52,987 bases of DNA from Chitinophagaceae bacterium (GTDB taxonomy: Bacteria; Bacteroidota; Bacteroidia; Chitinophagales; Chitinophagaceae), in contig CANGBH010000012.1 in assembly GCA_947451935.1 (NCBI GenBank), positions 1 to 52,987 on the forward strand, written 5' to 3'. The notes under the pieces are model-generated. The model made no database searches, was not told the origin of the DNA, and was given only the letters and a program-made list of their open reading frames with translations. Below are positions 44,652-52,928 of this stretch, in pieces (within the stretch, counting starts at the first letter, position 1; each line of letters opens with the position of its first letter). Made by a program: the position numbers and the translations under genes.

Positions 44652-45641
44652 TTAGATTAATCCCTTCCCTATCAAGTATTCAGCAATCTGCACGGCATTT
44701 GTTGCGGCACCTTTCCTTAGATTATCGCTCACTACCCACATGTTTAAGGTTTTAGGCTGTGTTTCATCACGACGAAGTCTACCTACAAATACTTCATCCC
44801 TTTCATGCGCATCTTTTGGCATTGGATATTGCTGAGTAGCAGGATCATCAACCAATACAACACCTGGTGAAGATGATAAAATACTCTTCACCTCATCCAA
44901 AGTAAATTCATTCTCAAATTCTATGTTAACACTTTCACTGTGACCACCCATAACAGGTATCCTCACCGTTGTTGCAGTAACACGAATAGAATCATCTCGC
45001 ATGATTTTCTTGGTTTCATTAACCATCTTCATTTCCTCTTTAGTATAACCATTTTCTAAGAATACATCAATTTGAGGAATCACATTAAGGTCGATTGGAT
45101 ATTTATATGCCATCTCTCCTTCAATGCCCTTACGCTCATTCATCAGTTGATTTACGGCCTTCACTCCAGTACCTGTAACACTTTGGTAAGTGGAAACAAC
45201 AAGGCGTTTACAACCGTACTTTATATGCAATGGATTAAGTGCCACCACCATTTGAATCGTTGAGCAATTTGGGTTGGCTATAATCTTATCATCGGCTGTT
45301 AGTTCATCAGCATTAATTTCTGGCACTACTAATTTTTTAGTAGGGTCCATCCTCCACGCTGAGGAGTTATCTATAACGGTAATTCCAGCTTTGGCAAATT
45401 CTGGAGCCCATTGCTTTGAGGTGTCGCCACCGGCTGAAAATAAAGCAACTGCAGGCTTCATTGCAATTGCATCTACCATACTAACTATCTTATATTGCTT
45501 CCCCTTAAAAGATACTTCCTTGCCTACAGACTTCTCAGAGGCAACAGGAATAAGCTCTGTAACGGGAAAATTTCTTTCTGCGAGAACTTGTAACATTTTG
45601 GTGCCTACCAAACCGGTTGCACCTACAACAGCAACTTTCAT
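44652..45641 (-). CDS. asd: Aspartate-semialdehyde dehydrogenase
   Basis: 329 residues. It reduces aspartyl phosphate to aspartate semialdehyde, the branch point to lysine/diaminopimelate, threonine, methionine and isoleucine. The NADP site VGATGLVGTKMLQVLAERNFP, active-site Cys in NPNCSTIQMV, and VPVMGGHSES-type segment VRIPVMGGHSESVNIE are present. A candidate attenuator with a lysine-rich leader ORF lies directly upstream (45674-45828). It ends convergently with ligA at a 16-bp hairpin. Confidence 0.95.
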   Translation of the reverse strand: MKVAVVGATGLVGTKMLQVLAERNFPVTELIPVASEKSVGKEVSFKGKQYKIVSMVDAIAMKPAVALFSAGGDTSKQWAPEFAKAGITVIDNSSAWRMDPTKKLVVPEINADELTADDKIIANPNCSTIQMVVALNPLHIKYGCKRLVVSTYQSVTGTGVKAVNQLMNERKGIEGEMAYKYPIDLNVIPQIDVFLENGYTKEEMKMVNETKKIMRDDSIRVTATTVRIPVMGGHSESVNIEFENEFTLDEVKSILSSSPGVVLVDDPATQQYPMPKDAHERDEVFVGRLRRDETQPKTLNMWVVSDNLRKGAATNAVQIAEYLIGKGLI

Positions 45642-45673
45642 ATTTCATTTTTTTTACCCTTGCGGGTTGTGTT

Positions 45674-45702
45674 AAAAAAAAGCCTCCCAAAACTGGAAGG
45701 CT
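45674..45702 (-). terminator. Intrinsic terminator in the asd leader
   Basis: On the minus strand AGCCTTCCA pairs with TGGGAGGCT (one A-C mismatch) around GTTT, followed by seven more T. It sits 33 bases before the asd start codon and 27 bases after the leader ORF stop. The 5' arm can instead pair with GGAAGGTT of the leader (45731-45738). Confidence 0.75.
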
Positions 45703-45728
45703 ATTACATATTTGATACACAAATTGAA

Positions 45729-45788
45729 TTAACCTTCCTTGCGGAAATGTTTTATGTTCTTCTTTGTGTGTTTTATTTCGTTCTTCAT
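45729..45788 (-). CDS. 19-aa lysine-rich leader peptide ORF upstream of asd (candidate)
   Basis: MKNEIKHTKKNIKHFRKEG, six Lys in 19 residues, with ATG 8 bases after a consensus promoter. Its 3' codons form a UUCC-GCAA-GGAA tetraloop hairpin (45735-45746) that excludes the antiterminator pairing GGAAGGUU with AGCCUUCC. The position, composition and RNA pairings fit a translational-stalling attenuator sensing lysyl-tRNA. It may alternatively be a small protein of other function, or not be translated. Confidence 0.55.
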   Translation of the reverse strand: MKNEIKHTKKNIKHFRKEG

Positions 45789-45796
45789 TGAGAAAG

Positions 45797-45828
45797 CAAA
45801 GCTAATGCTGAAAGAATTTTCTGCCAAA
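45797..45828 (-). promoter_or_regulatory. Promoter of the asd leader: TTTG, 20 bases, TAGCTTTG
   Basis: On the minus strand TTTG (45825-45828) and TAGCTTTG (45797-45804) match the -33/-7 consensus exactly with 20-base spacing. The leader ORF starts 8 bases on. Confidence 0.75.
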
Positions 45829-45846
45829 AAAAAGTTGAAACACCTT

Positions 45847-45875
45847 TTTGAGGGATTCTATTCAAAATAGTTTTG
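45847..45875 (+). promoter_or_regulatory. Promoter of the lamin-tail gene: TTTG, 17 bases, TAGTTTTG
   Basis: TTTG at 45847-45850 and TAGTTTTG at 45868-45875. The start codon is 4 bases after the -7 box, so the message would be almost leaderless. It is back to back with the asd leader promoter, with 18 bases between the two -33 elements. Confidence 0.6.
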
Positions 45876-45879
45876 ACGT

Positions 45880-47577
45880 ATGAAGAAACTCCTCCTTCTC
45901 TTTAATGTCCTTTTTATACACTACATCGTATTTGCACAGGTTGACCGATATAATGTGGTAATCAATGAGATTCTGGCAGATCCTTCCCCTGTGGTTGGGC
46001 TTCCCAATACTGAATTTGTTGAGCTTAAAAACATTTCATCTCATCCCATTAATTTACTCAAATGGAAACTAGATAATGGATCAACCAAAGCAAGCATACC
46101 TATTGATTACATATTAGCCCCCGATAGCTTAGTTGTACTCTGCTCCAAGACAAAAGCTATTTTTTTCAATTCGAACATAAAAACAATAGGACTAAGCTCC
46201 TTCCCTTCATTAGTAAATGATGGCGATATCATTACTATCCGCGATGAACATGGCAATGCCATTCATGCAGTTGAATACATCAAGAAATGGTACAATAACC
46301 CCATTAAAGCCGAAGGAGGGTGGAGCCTGGAAATGATTGACCCAACAAGGCCTTGCGACAAAAATAATTGGAGTGCCAGTGTGCATTACTCAGGTGGCAC
46401 ACCGGGTTTTGAGAATAGTATATACAACTCTCCTGGCATAGAAGAAACCATAATTGGACTACAATGCATTGCGTTAAATCCAACACAACTTATAATGCAC
46501 TTTAATCAAGGAGCCGATAGTCTTTCACTTTCACTAGCAGCAAACTATTCATTGGGCGAAGAAAATATCCATCCCAAAACAGCATTACCAATTGGACCTT
46601 TATTTAAAGATGTTGAACTCACATTCAACACAGCAATCACTGAAAATAAATTGTTTGACCTCACCATTGGTCCAATTAATCATTGCGCAAGCCTTATACA
46701 TGATACCATAAACATCAAAACAGGATTAATTAGGATTCCTGAACTCAACGAACTAATTATCAACGAAGTACTTTTTGATCCGCCAAGCGAAGGAGCTGAT
46801 TTCGTAGAGTTATACAATAACTCTTCTCATGTTATTAATGCAAAGGATATTTATTTATCCAACAAAAACGAAACAGGCGAACTAGGGAAAAGCTATGTCG
46901 CATCAAAAGAGGATTTTAATATTTTCCCAAACGACTACTTAACGATTAGTACAGATACAGCTTTCATCGTCCGTCATTGGAGAAAGACGAATACTGCTAA
47001 TCTTTTAGAAATGAAAACCATGCCTTCCTATCCAGACGACAAAGGGCAGGTAATTATTCTCACACAACAAGGAAAAATACTTGATGAGTTTGATTATTCA
47101 GACAAGCTACACTTCCCATTACTTAGAGAAAAATCAGGAGTATCACTAGAACGAATAAACCCAATGGTACCCACCTCAACATCTAGTAATTGGCATTCTG
47201 CCTCAGCCTCCAGTGGTTATGGAACACCAACAAGAAAAAATTCACAACAAGATAATGAAGACTCTACCCATAGTCCAATTCGCATACTACCCGATTATTT
47301 TAGTCCAGACAATGATGGGGTTGACGATTACCTGACTATCCAATACAATTTTTTAGTCCCTGACAACCTCATATCAGTCTATGTATTTGATCAAAACGGA
47401 GTGATGGTTACTAAAGCGATAGACAATCAACTTTGTGGAACAACTGGCAGTTTATTTTGGGATGGATTAGACAATAAAAAAAGACGGGTAAGTCCTGGGC
47501 TCTATATCATACTAGTAGAGAACATGGATTTGAAAGGAGGAAGACTAAGAATAAAAAAAGGGATAGTGGTTAACTAA
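45880..47577 (+). CDS. Lamin-tail-domain surface protein with gliding-type C-terminus
   Basis: 565 residues with a signal peptide (to about 18, IVFAQ). Two lamin-tail (LTD) domains are seen: VVINEILADPSP...TEFVELKNIS near 25-130 and LIINEVLFDPPSEGADFVELYN near 295-420. The end (about 465-565) is a CHU_C/FlgD-Ig-like module: YFSPDNDGVDDYLTI, VYVFDQNG, LFWDGLDNKKRRVSPGLYIIL. Such C-termini direct type IX-type export or anchoring in Bacteroidota; the last residues are basic/hydrophobic. It is probably surface-exposed; the ligand is unknown. Confidence 0.75.
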   Translation: MKKLLLLFNVLFIHYIVFAQVDRYNVVINEILADPSPVVGLPNTEFVELKNISSHPINLLKWKLDNGSTKASIPIDYILAPDSLVVLCSKTKAIFFNSNIKTIGLSSFPSLVNDGDIITIRDEHGNAIHAVEYIKKWYNNPIKAEGGWSLEMIDPTRPCDKNNWSASVHYSGGTPGFENSIYNSPGIEETIIGLQCIALNPTQLIMHFNQGADSLSLSLAANYSLGEENIHPKTALPIGPLFKDVELTFNTAITENKLFDLTIGPINHCASLIHDTINIKTGLIRIPELNELIINEVLFDPPSEGADFVELYNNSSHVINAKDIYLSNKNETGELGKSYVASKEDFNIFPNDYLTISTDTAFIVRHWRKTNTANLLEMKTMPSYPDDKGQVIILTQQGKILDEFDYSDKLHFPLLREKSGVSLERINPMVPTSTSSNWHSASASSGYGTPTRKNSQQDNEDSTHSPIRILPDYFSPDNDGVDDYLTIQYNFLVPDNLISVYVFDQNGVMVTKAIDNQLCGTTGSLFWDGLDNKKRRVSPGLYIILVENMDLKGGRLRIKKGIVVN

Positions 47578-47629
47578 TCCCTGTAGATATTTTCTAGAAA
47601 ACCTAACGATATCTAATTGCTTAGTTCAA

Positions 47630-48553
47630 TCAAATTAATGCAATCTCAAAGTTGACTAAATCAACAAAAGAATGAATACGATCATTGATTTCTTCTTTTG
47701 AAATTTCTTTTAGTCTTGTTGTACCAAATTTCTCTACACAAAACGACGCCATAGCAGAACCAATGATGATGGCTGATTTCATGTTTTCAAAAGAGATATC
47801 TTTTGTTTTAGCAAGATGGCCAATGAAGCCACCAGCAAAGGTATCCCCAGCACCTGTTGGATCAAATATATCTTCCAAAGGCAAGGCTGGTGCAACAAAT
47901 ACTTTATCCTCGTGGAATAAAAGGGCACCATGTTCCCCTTTTTTAATCACTACATATTTAGGACCCATCTTCATAATCTCTTTAGCTGCTTTAACCAATG
48001 AGAATTGAGCGCTGAGCTGCCTAGCTTCACTATCATTCACCAATAAAACATCTACATGCTTTAGTACTTCCTCAAGGTCGGGCATAGCCGTTTCCATCCA
48101 GAAATTCATGGTATCCATTACAACGAGCTTAGGACGGTTTCTCATTTGCTTAAGCACACTGTGCTGAATAGCAGGAACTAAATTTCCAAGCATAACAAAC
48201 TCAGCATCTTGATAACTCTCAGGAACAATTGGATTAAACTCCGCCAACACATTGAGTTGTGTATCAAGCGTATCACGCTCATTCATATCTAAGTGATACT
48301 TCCCTTTCCAAAAAAAAGACTTTTGGTCTTTCTTTATTTCTACCCCTTCAAGATCAACTCCTCTTGCGGTAAGTTCATCAAGTGTTTCCTGTGGAAAATC
48401 GCCCCCAACAATAGAGATTTGCTTAATAGGTTTTATAAAATTTGAAGCACTTATTGCAATGTATGTAGCAGCTCCCCCAATGATTCGATCGCTTTTACCA
48501 AAAGGGGTTTCAATTGCATCAAAGGCCATGGTTCCAACAACAAGAAGTGACAT
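47630..48553 (-). CDS. PfkB-family carbohydrate/nucleoside kinase
   Basis: 307 residues of the ribokinase fold. GGAATYIAIS near the N-terminus and DPTGAGDTFAGGFIGHL (catalytic Asp and anion hole) near residue 245 are diagnostic. The substrate is not evident; adenosine- and fructose-type kinases are alternatives. The frame opens 22 codons earlier, but the family start is MSLLVVGTMAFD at 48553. A consensus -7 box TATCTTTG (48574-48581, minus strand) lies 20 bases before it and inside the longer frame. Confidence 0.88.
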   Translation of the reverse strand: MSLLVVGTMAFDAIETPFGKSDRIIGGAATYIAISASNFIKPIKQISIVGGDFPQETLDELTARGVDLEGVEIKKDQKSFFWKGKYHLDMNERDTLDTQLNVLAEFNPIVPESYQDAEFVMLGNLVPAIQHSVLKQMRNRPKLVVMDTMNFWMETAMPDLEEVLKHVDVLLVNDSEARQLSAQFSLVKAAKEIMKMGPKYVVIKKGEHGALLFHEDKVFVAPALPLEDIFDPTGAGDTFAGGFIGHLAKTKDISFENMKSAIIIGSAMASFCVEKFGTTRLKEISKEEINDRIHSFVDLVNFEIALI

Positions 48554-48573
48554 ATATTTTGAATTTTCGAGGG

Positions 48574-48581
48574 CAAAGATA
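48574..48581 (-). promoter_or_regulatory. -7 promoter box TATCTTTG for the PfkB kinase
   Basis: Exact TAnnTTTG match on the minus strand, 20 bases before the start at 48553. Confidence 0.55.
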
Positions 48582-48683
48582 ATGGATAAGAAGCCATTGA
48601 AAAATTGTTTGCACTTCAAATCAAAGCAATGCTTAATTTTAAGAAGTTCAATAACAATTATTAATCAACCCATCAACCTTATC

Positions 48684-49070
48684 ATGAAATCAAAATACCT
48701 AATCATTGCTGCACTTTTTCTAATAAATTTACAAGCAGAAGCACAAAGAAAAAATAACACACAAGGCATGTACAAGCATATCGTAATGTTTAAATTCAAA
48801 GAAGCAAGCTCAAAAGCTTCTGTTGACAGTATCATATCTGCCTTTATTTCATTGAAAGATCAAATACACGTTATTAAAGGATTTGAATGGGGGCTAAATG
48901 ACAGTCCAGAGCATTTAGATCAAGGCATAACACATTGCTTTGCCGTTACATTTGCTAGCGCAGCTGATAGAGATAATGTATACCAAGATCACCCTGCACA
49001 TGTTCAATTCAAGCAGTTAGTAGGGCCGCATGTTGAAAAAGTAATTGTGGTAGATTATAAAGTTGAATAA
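48684..49070 (+). CDS. Exported Dabb-domain protein
   Basis: 128 residues. The signal peptide runs to about residue 20 (LQAEAQ) and is followed by a stress-responsive A/B barrel (Dabb): MYKHIVMFKFKEAS, IKGFEWGLNDSPEH, CFAVTFASAADRDNVYQDHPAHV. The frame is open much further upstream but overlaps the PfkB gene on the other strand; the signal peptide fixes the start at 48684. The role is unknown; relatives occur near sugar-degradation genes. Confidence 0.82.
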   Translation: MKSKYLIIAALFLINLQAEAQRKNNTQGMYKHIVMFKFKEASSKASVDSIISAFISLKDQIHVIKGFEWGLNDSPEHLDQGITHCFAVTFASAADRDNVYQDHPAHVQFKQLVGPHVEKVIVVDYKVE

Positions 49071-49093
49071 CCCTCACCTCAAGAATCAATAAA

Positions 49094-49732
49094 TCAAAAG
49101 GATAATTCTGGTGCAGGTACACCAACTTTAGCGTATTTGAAACGCTTTAAGGGTATAGTTTCATAATAGGCATCCATGCCTAGACTTGCAAGTGACCCAC
49201 TTCGCTGGATATTAATGAATCCGTCGTGAGAAACAGTTGTTTCATCTATAAACACCTGCTTCAACTTGCCAATGATCAGAAAGGTATTATTTGCTTTAAT
49301 TGGAATGATTTCTACTAATTCAAGCCCATACTGCACTAAACTTTCCTTCACATAGGGAACACTAAAATTCTGTTTATACTCAGCCGTCAATCCAACTTCA
49401 TCATATTCATTCACGTCGTATGCATACTTAGCACTCGTTTGATGTGCTGCTTCCACAAAGCTATTATGAACATGATTAATGGTAAAAAGACCGTTAGATT
49501 CAATATTACCAAGGGTATGAGGAGATGCTTCTCTTGGCCGATTAACTATTCCTATTAATGCAGGATCTGACCCTAAATGGATGATATTACTAAATAGGGC
49601 CAAATTCGGAATGCCATCTGAATTGATGGTCGATACAAGGCTTACCGGCTTAAATCCACTCAAGGAGTTGATAAAATTTGCCCTATAGAAACGTTCCCAA
49701 GTTGTCATCTCTTCTATCGAATAGTACCTCAT
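49094..49732 (-). CDS. Flavin reductase family protein
   Basis: 212 residues beginning MRYYSIEEMTTWERFYRANF. It shows the FMN-binding split-barrel pattern of flavin reductase-like/DIM6 proteins: GFKPVSLVSTINSDGIPNLA, SDPALIGIVNRPREASPHT, GLFTINHVH, and the late TFLIIGKLKQVFID. The frame is open 68 codons upstream, but that stretch looks like translated intergenic sequence, so 49732 is used. Probably an FMN-binding oxidoreductase; partner unknown. Confidence 0.82.
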   Translation of the reverse strand: MRYYSIEEMTTWERFYRANFINSLSGFKPVSLVSTINSDGIPNLALFSNIIHLGSDPALIGIVNRPREASPHTLGNIESNGLFTINHVHNSFVEAAHQTSAKYAYDVNEYDEVGLTAEYKQNFSVPYVKESLVQYGLELVEIIPIKANNTFLIIGKLKQVFIDETTVSHDGFINIQRSGSLASLGMDAYYETIPLKRFKYAKVGVPAPELSF

Positions 49733-49987
49733 ACAATCATAACAACTCGATGAATATAAAGTTGTAAAACATGGTTTGTTAAAATCAGGCTGAAAAATTG
49801 CGAAAAAGCAAATAAAGATGCCTAACAGAAAGCTACTTGTTAAAAACTGATTAAAATATACCCGAAAAAATGTTAAACTCAATACGAATAAGGCTTTCAA
49901 GGGGAAGATTGATTTTCTTTGCACTAGTAAAAACAATATTAACTACACAAATACGTTTTCACTATGTCCGCATACAAATCCAACCCA

Positions 49988-50728
49988 ATGAAAAAATCAA
50001 TTCCAGGCTTTTTACTAGCCATTACATTAATTTCTTTGTTTTCGTTTGCTACGGGAACTCGAATAGATAAATGGAATACCGATATATCATCTTCCATTAA
50101 CCACAAACGCCACCTCATTGGATCTAATTCAACTCAAATTCATACATTTTATAAACAGCTCTCTTTAGCATCTACTGGATTATCTGAAAATGTATTTGCC
50201 CTTGCTTATTTGGGTTTCGAAAAATTAAATAAACTAGGCAGAACAAGTTCCGATAGCATTTTAACGATTATTGACTTTACAAAGTCTTCTTCTGAAAAAC
50301 GCATGGTAGTCGTTGATCTTAAACAGCAAAAAATCTTGTTCAACACTGTAGTTGCCCATGGAAGGAATTCAGGAATGGAATTTGCAAAAGCCTTTTCAAA
50401 CAGAACTAATTCGCATCAAAGTAGTCTTGGCTTTTACCTTACCGGAGATCCATACATAGGATCTAATGGTTATTCATTACAACTTACTGGCATGGAGCCT
50501 GGATTTAACGACAAAGCATATGAACGGGCTATTGTAATTCATGGGGCAGATTATGCAAACGAATCCTTCATTCATGCTAACGGTTTTTTAGGCAGAAGCT
50601 ATGGTTGCCCAGCACTGCCCACAAAAATAAGTACTAAGCTTATCAATAAAATAAAAAAAGGAAATCTACTTTTTATCTATTATCCCGATAGTAAATACTT
50701 AAATGGCTCTGAAATAATAAATGGTTAA
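49988..50728 (+). CDS. Murein L,D-transpeptidase-like protein (YkuD_2)
   Basis: 246 residues. A signal peptide MKKSIPGFLLAITLISLF opens the chosen start; an upstream ATG at 49964 is possible and lies 5 bases after a TACGTTTT -7-like box. The catalytic domain shows MVVVDLKQQKILF, VVAHGRN, RAIVIHGADYANESF and GRSYGCPALP with the Cys nucleophile. It probably forms 3-3 cross-links or anchors proteins to peptidoglycan in the periplasm, or may be a hydrolase of the same fold. Confidence 0.82.
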   Translation: MKKSIPGFLLAITLISLFSFATGTRIDKWNTDISSSINHKRHLIGSNSTQIHTFYKQLSLASTGLSENVFALAYLGFEKLNKLGRTSSDSILTIIDFTKSSSEKRMVVVDLKQQKILFNTVVAHGRNSGMEFAKAFSNRTNSHQSSLGFYLTGDPYIGSNGYSLQLTGMEPGFNDKAYERAIVIHGADYANESFIHANGFLGRSYGCPALPTKISTKLINKIKKGNLLFIYYPDSKYLNGSEIING

Positions 50729-50752
50729 ATGGGATCTTAGAATGGTTAATAC

Positions 50753-50785
50753 GACCTGGTCTTTTTAGGCTGGGTCTTTTTTTTT
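50753..50785 (+). terminator. Rho-independent terminator after the L,D-transpeptidase gene
   Basis: GACCTGGTC pairs with GGCTGGGTC (several G-U) around TTTTTA, followed by nine T. Confidence 0.75.
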
Positions 50786-51434
50786 AAAACCACAAGGCTG
50801 TCATTTGGCATATTAGCCCAACCAACAAACCTGTTATCAATTCAAACCATGTATGGTTTGAAGCTATTTTTCTAGCCGTTATAACCAATGCAGTAATGCA
50901 TAGTGATGCCATCATTGGAATACCAGCAGACACTGTTCCATCGGCAATCATGAGATAAGATAATCCAAGCATTCCCCCACATGCAATTCCATGCATACTA
51001 ATCTTGAAATAATTATTAATTATTAATGCAGCACTAGATGCAAAAAACATGGCACGGCACATATTAACAATAATACGAGGCGTTTCAGGCTGACTTCTAA
51101 AAACATAATAAGTCCAAAAGAAAAATGTTATACTAGCTATGTATGGAATTATCCTTTCCTTTTGAGTTGAAAGATGAATTGAATTGCTAAAGCCGAGGCC
51201 TTTCAATAAGGCAACAACAAGCATTGGGAAGAACACATTGTTGTTTATGATAGTCATCAATTTAAGCAACTTGCTTTTCCCACTGAAGCCTAAAAAATAT
51301 GTTGGATGAAGGTATATAAGATAAAAGGCCATCAACACTCCAATAAAGAGAGGATGAAAAACAAACGATAATACTCTTGCAAGTACAATCATGTATTTTG
51401 GATATTCTTGAGTTTGATCTAGATCTTTCATCAT
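50784..51434 (-). CDS. PAP2-like polytopic membrane protein
   Basis: 216 residues with about six transmembrane helices (FVFHPLFIGVLMAFYLIYLH early; MHGIACGGMLGLSYLMIADG late). The layout recalls membrane phosphatases of the PAP2 superfamily, but the catalytic KxxxxxxRP and SGH motifs are not seen, so function is unknown. Two adjacent Met codons are possible starts. It is 6 bases downstream of rpoN on the same strand and so is probably in its operon. Confidence 0.65.
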   Translation of the reverse strand: MMKDLDQTQEYPKYMIVLARVLSFVFHPLFIGVLMAFYLIYLHPTYFLGFSGKSKLLKLMTIINNNVFFPMLVVALLKGLGFSNSIHLSTQKERIIPYIASITFFFWTYYVFRSQPETPRIIVNMCRAMFFASSAALIINNYFKISMHGIACGGMLGLSYLMIADGTVSAGIPMMASLCITALVITARKIASNHTWFELITGLLVGLICQMTALWF

Positions 51435-51440
51435 ATCGAT

Positions 51441-52928
51441 TTAGAGTTCTTTTCGTAAACGTGCTACAGGCACATTCAATTGTTCACGGTATTTAGCCAC
51501 TGTTCTTCGGGCAATGTTATACCCTTTTCCCTGGAGCATTTCTGTAAGGATATCATCACTCAAGGGATTTCTTTTATTTTCCGCCAAGATCAATTCATGT
51601 AAAATTGTTTTGACTTCTCTTGTGGAAACTTCTTCCCCAGTATCTGTACTGAGTGCCTCACTGAAGAAATACTTCAAGCGAAACGTACCAAATTCAGTTT
51701 GAACAAATTTACTGTTTGCAACGCGACTAATCGTAGAAATGTCTAGCGATGTTTTTTCAGCGATGTCTTTTAGGATCATTGGCCTCAACGAAGTCTCGTC
51801 ACCTGTTAGAAAAAAATTACGCTGATGCTGAATAATTGCCTGCATAGTATGAATCAATGTTTCATGGCGTTGCTTAATGGCATCGATAAACCATTTTGCT
51901 GAGTCGATTTTTTGCTTGATGAATAACACTGCTTCTTTTTGTCTCTTATCTTTTTTACTTCCCTTTTCATAATCACGAAGCATTTCCTTGTATTCACTAC
52001 TTATTTTTAAATCAGGAGCATTTTTTTGATTTAATGTTAGCTCAAGATCTCCAGCGTTATTGAATACAAAGAAATCAGGGACAACATATTGTTCTGCCTT
52101 ATTTAATGAACTGAGTTGACCACCAGGCTTTGGATTTAAACGCCTAATTTCCTGCATGGCCGATTTCAAGGTTGCTTCATCAATATCCAATGATTTTGCA
52201 ATTTTATCGAAATGGCGTTTCGTGAACTCATCGAAATGAAAATCTATAATTCGCAATGCAGATTTAAGTGCAGGCGATGAATGATCTAATACTTTCCTGC
52301 GAAGTTGTATAAGTAAACACTCTTGCACATCCCTAGCCGCTACGCCAAATGGTTCAAAATGTTGAATTTGTCTAATAACCTCTTCAACCGCCTTATTTTC
52401 TACAATGATATTTTGTTTAAACGCTAAATCATCAACGATTGAATTAGTATCTCTTCTTAAATAACCATCATCATCTATACTACCAATAATTTGCTCAGCA
52501 ACTTTGTAAAGCAGTGGCTCCAAATTCAACAAAGCAAGTTGCTCCGTTAAACTTTCATGCAATGTAGACGATACAGAATGTAGAATAGGCGCATTAACAG
52601 GCAATTCTGGAACATGGTCATCCCTCAGCTTATACTCTCCAACTTCATCTTCGTCTAAATATGAATCATACTCATATTGATCATCACTATCCAACTCCGC
52701 AACTTCATCAGCTAGACTTTCCTCCGCTTCGGGCAAATCTTCAATTTCCTCTTTTTCTTGAATTTCTGATTCCTCAGAGCCTAAATCTAACGCAGGGTTT
52801 TCCTCAATCTCCTCTTTGATCCGTTCTTCTAAAAGAGAAGTTGGGACCTGCAGCAATTTCATCAATTGAATTTGCTGTGGAGAAAGCTTTTGCTGTAATT
52901 TTTGATATAGTCCCTGTGAGAGAGCCAT
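51441..52928 (-). CDS. rpoN: RNA polymerase sigma-54 factor
   Basis: 495 residues, full length. Region I is Gln/Leu-rich (LYQKLQQKLSPQQIQLMKLL), region II is acidic (about 50-110), the core-binding domain follows, then the DNA-binding HTH (LKDIAEKTSLDISTISRVANS) and the RpoN box ARRTVAKYREQLNVP near the C-terminus. It recognises -24/-12 promoters and needs enhancer-binding activators. None are present in the window, and no clear -24/-12 site was spotted by eye. Confidence 0.95.
   Translation of the reverse strand: MALSQGLYQKLQQKLSPQQIQLMKLLQVPTSLLEERIKEEIEENPALDLGSEESEIQEKEEIEDLPEAEESLADEVAELDSDDQYEYDSYLDEDEVGEYKLRDDHVPELPVNAPILHSVSSTLHESLTEQLALLNLEPLLYKVAEQIIGSIDDDGYLRRDTNSIVDDLAFKQNIIVENKAVEEVIRQIQHFEPFGVAARDVQECLLIQLRRKVLDHSSPALKSALRIIDFHFDEFTKRHFDKIAKSLDIDEATLKSAMQEIRRLNPKPGGQLSSLNKAEQYVVPDFFVFNNAGDLELTLNQKNAPDLKISSEYKEMLRDYEKGSKKDKRQKEAVLFIKQKIDSAKWFIDAIKQRHETLIHTMQAIIQHQRNFFLTGDETSLRPMILKDIAEKTSLDISTISRVANSKFVQTEFGTFRLKYFFSEALSTDTGEEVSTREVKTILHELILAENKRNPLSDDILTEMLQGKGYNIARRTVAKYREQLNVPVARLRKEL

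Noticed and set aside
48459-48683. 75-codon N-terminal extension of the Dabb protein
   Set aside because: It overlaps the PfkB gene on the other strand and would bury a clear signal peptide that starts at 48684.
49733-49936. N-terminal hydrophobic extension of the flavin reductase
   Set aside because: The 68 extra codons are not like the family N-terminus and are rich in Phe/Leu as expected from AT-rich intergenic sequence; MRYYSIEEM is the likely start.
50784-51434. Active PAP2 phosphatase
   Set aside because: The helix pattern resembles PAP2 proteins but the catalytic motifs were not found, so only a membrane-protein call is given.
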